From: Planctomycetota bacterium
GTDB taxonomy: Bacteria; Planctomycetota; Phycisphaerae; Sedimentisphaerales; Anaerobacaceae
Assembly (NCBI GenBank): GCA_013202635.1
Contig: JABMRO010000262.1
Location: 1-5,032 of the forward strand
DNA length: 5,032 bases
Direction of reading: 5' to 3'
Part shown: positions 4,917 through 5,032 of the stretch, one piece after another
Position numbering within the stretch: position 1 is the first letter of the stretch
Layout of the letters: each line of letters starts with the position of its first letter
Notes under the pieces: model-generated
Told to the model about the DNA's origin: nothing
Seen by the model: only the letters and a program-made list of their open reading frames with translations
Databases searched by the model: none
Translations under genes and position numbers: made by a program

Positions 4917-5032
4917 ATGGTTGGCCACGTAGAAAGGAACAAGAAGACCCTGAATCCAGAGATCACTATCAGAAGTGAGACTAACACCGATATTGGCGCG
5001 ATAGCCGAAGTGACGATTGCAGCGTTCAAGAC
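4917..5032 (+). CDS. Probable GNAT-family N-acetyltransferase (N-terminus only)
   Basis: Thirty-eight complete codons are present and the frame runs off the right edge. After a polar start (MVGHVERNKKTLNPE), residues 16-38 read ITIRSETNTDIGAIAEVTI then AAFK. This is the typical first strand and first helix of GNAT proteins (I-x-I-R-x-E-T-x-x-D...A-I...V...AF), which transfer an acetyl group from acetyl-CoA to an amine. The acetyl-CoA-binding motif lies beyond the window, so family membership rests on this short match and the substrate cannot be given. ATG 4917 is directly preceded by an in-frame TAA and no Shine-Dalgarno is present, consistent with initiation on a near-leaderless transcript. 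The next in-frame GTG lies within the conserved helix, so it is a poor start. Confidence 0.65.
   Translation, partial: MVGHVERNKKTLNPEITIRSETNTDIGAIAEVTIAAFK

Noticed and set aside
1..5032. tRNA, rRNA, CRISPR array, insertion sequence or integrase signature
   Set aside because: Reading both strands showed no cloverleaf, no regularly spaced identical repeats, no terminal inverted repeats and no transposase or integrase motifs.

Overview
The window looks like a piece of a Planctomycetota chromosome, probably Phycisphaerae/Sedimentisphaerales-like. That assignment is an inference from protein style. The left gene has the TYYWR(I/V)DE...WSF repeats and the DDFESY/TIWFRG module that I associate with secreted proteins of that group. 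It sits with a Tat-exported family 51 glycosidase and the relic of a DPP IV-type peptidase. Base composition is moderate, and no phage, IS or CRISPR signature is visible.

Layout, left to right. Positions 1-1921 (minus strand) hold 640 uninterrupted codons of a secreted modular protein whose C-terminus lies outside the window: signal peptide, carbohydrate-binding-like domain, three Fn3-like repeats, and a jelly-roll-like domain. Its upstream region (about 1935-2160) contains a good extended -10 promoter on the minus strand. That promoter implies a leader of roughly 200 nt containing a hairpin and a short ORF with a strong Shine-Dalgarno; part of the leader looks like a degenerate dispersed repeat. 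Positions 2160-2510 are mostly non-coding, with one possible broken small ORF and a plus-strand promoter. A YgbA-family protein (nitrous oxide-stimulated promoter family) follows at 2511-2873. A divergent, Tat-exported GH51 alpha-L-arabinofuranosidase-like enzyme occupies 3043-4578. Tail-to-tail with it, at 4620-4863 on the minus strand, is a decayed C-terminal fragment of an S9 (DPP IV-like) peptidase. It has at least two frameshifts and has lost its catalytic His. The window ends with the first 38 codons of a probable GNAT acetyltransferase starting at 4917, with almost no leader and a 12-bp perfect palindrome at its transcription start.

How the genes relate. The GH51-like enzyme and the modular secreted protein both fit extracellular or periplasmic handling of plant or algal polysaccharide, but they lie on opposite strands and are not an operon. 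YgbA belongs to nitrosative-stress biology in Enterobacteria and appears to be a single-gene unit. I see no strong evidence of one multigene new system. The most informative observations are the peptidase relic, the altered active-site surroundings of the GH51 enzyme, and the regulatory palindromes and leaders.
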